From Megalonaias nervosa (Eukaryota; Mollusca; Bivalvia; Unionida; Unionidae): a stretch of 64,000 bases of DNA. Where the stretch lies: contig JAECUM010001128.1 in NCBI GenBank assembly GCA_016617855.1, positions 62,001 to 126,000 on the forward strand, given 5' to 3'. The notes under the pieces are model-generated. The model searched no databases. It saw nothing but the letters and a program-made list of their open reading frames with translations, and was not told the origin of the DNA. Shown here piece by piece: positions 62,801 to 64,000 of the stretch. The translations under genes were made by a program, and so were the position numbers. The stretch's first letter is position 1, and the number at the start of each line of letters is the position of its first letter.

Positions 62801-64000
62801 CTGTAATGATACAAGAAATATTGTATACTTAAGTGTGAAATAAAGAGACTTATAGGCAAATAATTTTAATATTGTTTCTTTCCTATATTTTCACATGTTA
62901 AAAATGTATCCTTACATCTTCACATGAAAATATAAGATTTCCCATCATCCCATGCAACGCTTGATTGTGTGTGCCAATAGATAAAAATTGTACCTGCAAC
63001 AACAAAAACAAGTACTTTGTGAGCTAGAAAAAAATAAATAGAAACCTGCTTTATGTTTCAGACATGAAAATTAATCTTTGATAAAGAAATCTGAATAGAT
63101 GCCTATTGGATCTTTGTGAAGTCATTTCCCCTTATATCCTTGACAATAATAATGACAAAATCTGATCTGATGCGTTGCTGAATCGGACTTGCATTATTTT
63201 CATATAGGGTCAGATAGTTTACAAAATGACAAAAAAATAATTTACTGCGACAAATTAGGTCAACCCAATCCTACTGCTTTCCTAAGTCACATATATTTCT
63301 ATGATCAGACTATCAAAATGAGGTGAATTTACAAACATGGGATGGGGTGGTGGTAATAGTTAATATGTTATGCCAAAGAGTAAGTTTAATCTCATAAACT
63401 TTGATTCCAGAGCAAGTCTGGTATATAATAATAAAAACATTTTCCTTCCTTATGTTAATCTCAGATGTATTTCATGTTGTCATACCAAAAACTAAATATC
63501 TGAACTCATGGCTTCACCACTGATTAAATTATCAAAGTTTTGGTATCACATGAAGAAATATTTCTCGTATTAACGAAGGCAAAGAAAATATCCTCTATAT
63601 ATTATACTGGTAGCTTTCCTTCAGTAAAATGCAGTGTTTTGTTGAAAATGAAGGGTTTTTAATTTGAAAAGTTACATTTTTGCAACAGTTGATATAAAAT
63701 GGTGGTTACTTTATCAGAAACAAATGCCAGTGTTTGTATACCTCTTCTAACAAATTGTTTAGTTTTAGCACTTGCTAAATTTCTTGATGGTACAATTCTC
63801 TTCTGAAGAGAGATTAAAATGACCCACATAAATTGACAACTGCGTTAAATTAATCTCAGCTGCTGTCTGTAATTAGAAAATAGAATACTTCTTACCCTGT
63901 CTACTGTGAACCTGATTGGTTACTGTATTCACAACTAGGCACAAGATCAATAGTTCTTCATACTGTCTATATCAGATGGTAATACAGTTCCTTCTGTACC
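62801..64000. other. Upstream TAF2 intron
   Basis: I could not identify the preceding TAF2 exon here. Short open stretches with splice-like borders on the minus strand (near 62940-62998, 63737-63810 and 63896-63940) do not resemble TAF2. The preceding exon probably lies beyond the window. Confidence 0.45.

Noticed and set aside
62940..62998. Possible TAF2 exon upstream of e1
   Set aside because: The splice-like borders give a peptide (VQFLSIGTHNQALHG...) unlike TAF2, and the phase does not provide the two bases e1 needs in a convincing way.
63737..63810. Another candidate TAF2 exon
   Set aside because: Open and flanked by AG and GT on the minus strand, but the peptide has no resemblance to the expected TAF2 segment.

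Overview
This is a nuclear genomic window from an animal, most likely a lophotrochozoan and probably a mollusc. The genes have short exons and GT-AG introns of up to about 10 kb. Most of the sequence is AT-rich intron filled with tRNA-derived SINEs, DIRS-type and LINE retroelements, hAT elements and many minisatellites. The mollusc assignment is inference: it rests on repeats of the 'GTGACCTTGACC' type, pearl-like elements with a tandem core, and an extracellular SOD-like protein resembling the bivalve plasma proteins. No bacterial features are present.

Two genes can be supported. (1) Plus strand, 1404-3906: the last three coding exons of an extracellular Cu/Zn superoxide dismutase-like protein. 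The copper ligand equivalent to human SOD1 His120 and the catalytic Arg143 are both replaced, and the fold is followed by an Asn/Gly/Phe/Met-rich tail. The 5' part is missing or unrecognised. (2) Minus strand, 62800 down to 8010: fifteen consecutive exons of TAF2, a TFIID subunit. They encode the second half of the protein, 666 residues through the stop codon, including the HEAT-like repeat region, the acidic linker and the Lys/His-rich tail. All splice phases chain without a break. Coding sequence is about 2.0 kb of a 54.8 kb span. The two genes converge, with about 4.1 kb between their stop codons.

The rest is intron or intergenic DNA. Mobile elements include a 5'-truncated LINE (33.2-35.4 kb), two decayed DIRS-type tyrosine-recombinase retroelements (21.1-23.1 and 48.4-53.7 kb), a decayed BED-finger hAT transposase (47.1-47.7 kb), a decayed pogo/DDE-like transposase (56.1-56.9 kb), three short hAT-type elements with terminal inverted repeats (two with clear 8-bp target duplications), a second TIR family flanked by TA, three SINE families, and a candidate pearl/Helentron-like element (42.0-43.5 kb). 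About fifteen minisatellite arrays are present.

The most striking signal is that four of these tandem repeats inside TAF2 are built from the gene's own splice junctions. The array after exon e9 repeats the exon end plus its 5' splice site. The array after e4 repeats the exon end plus its 5' splice site. The array before e6 repeats the 3' splice site plus the exon start. The intron before e8 carries a duplicated 3' splice site. TAF2 introns therefore contain dozens of copies of authentic splice sites, each next to the exon it came from. The sequence shows this directly; any effect on splicing, and the mechanism of amplification, are inference.
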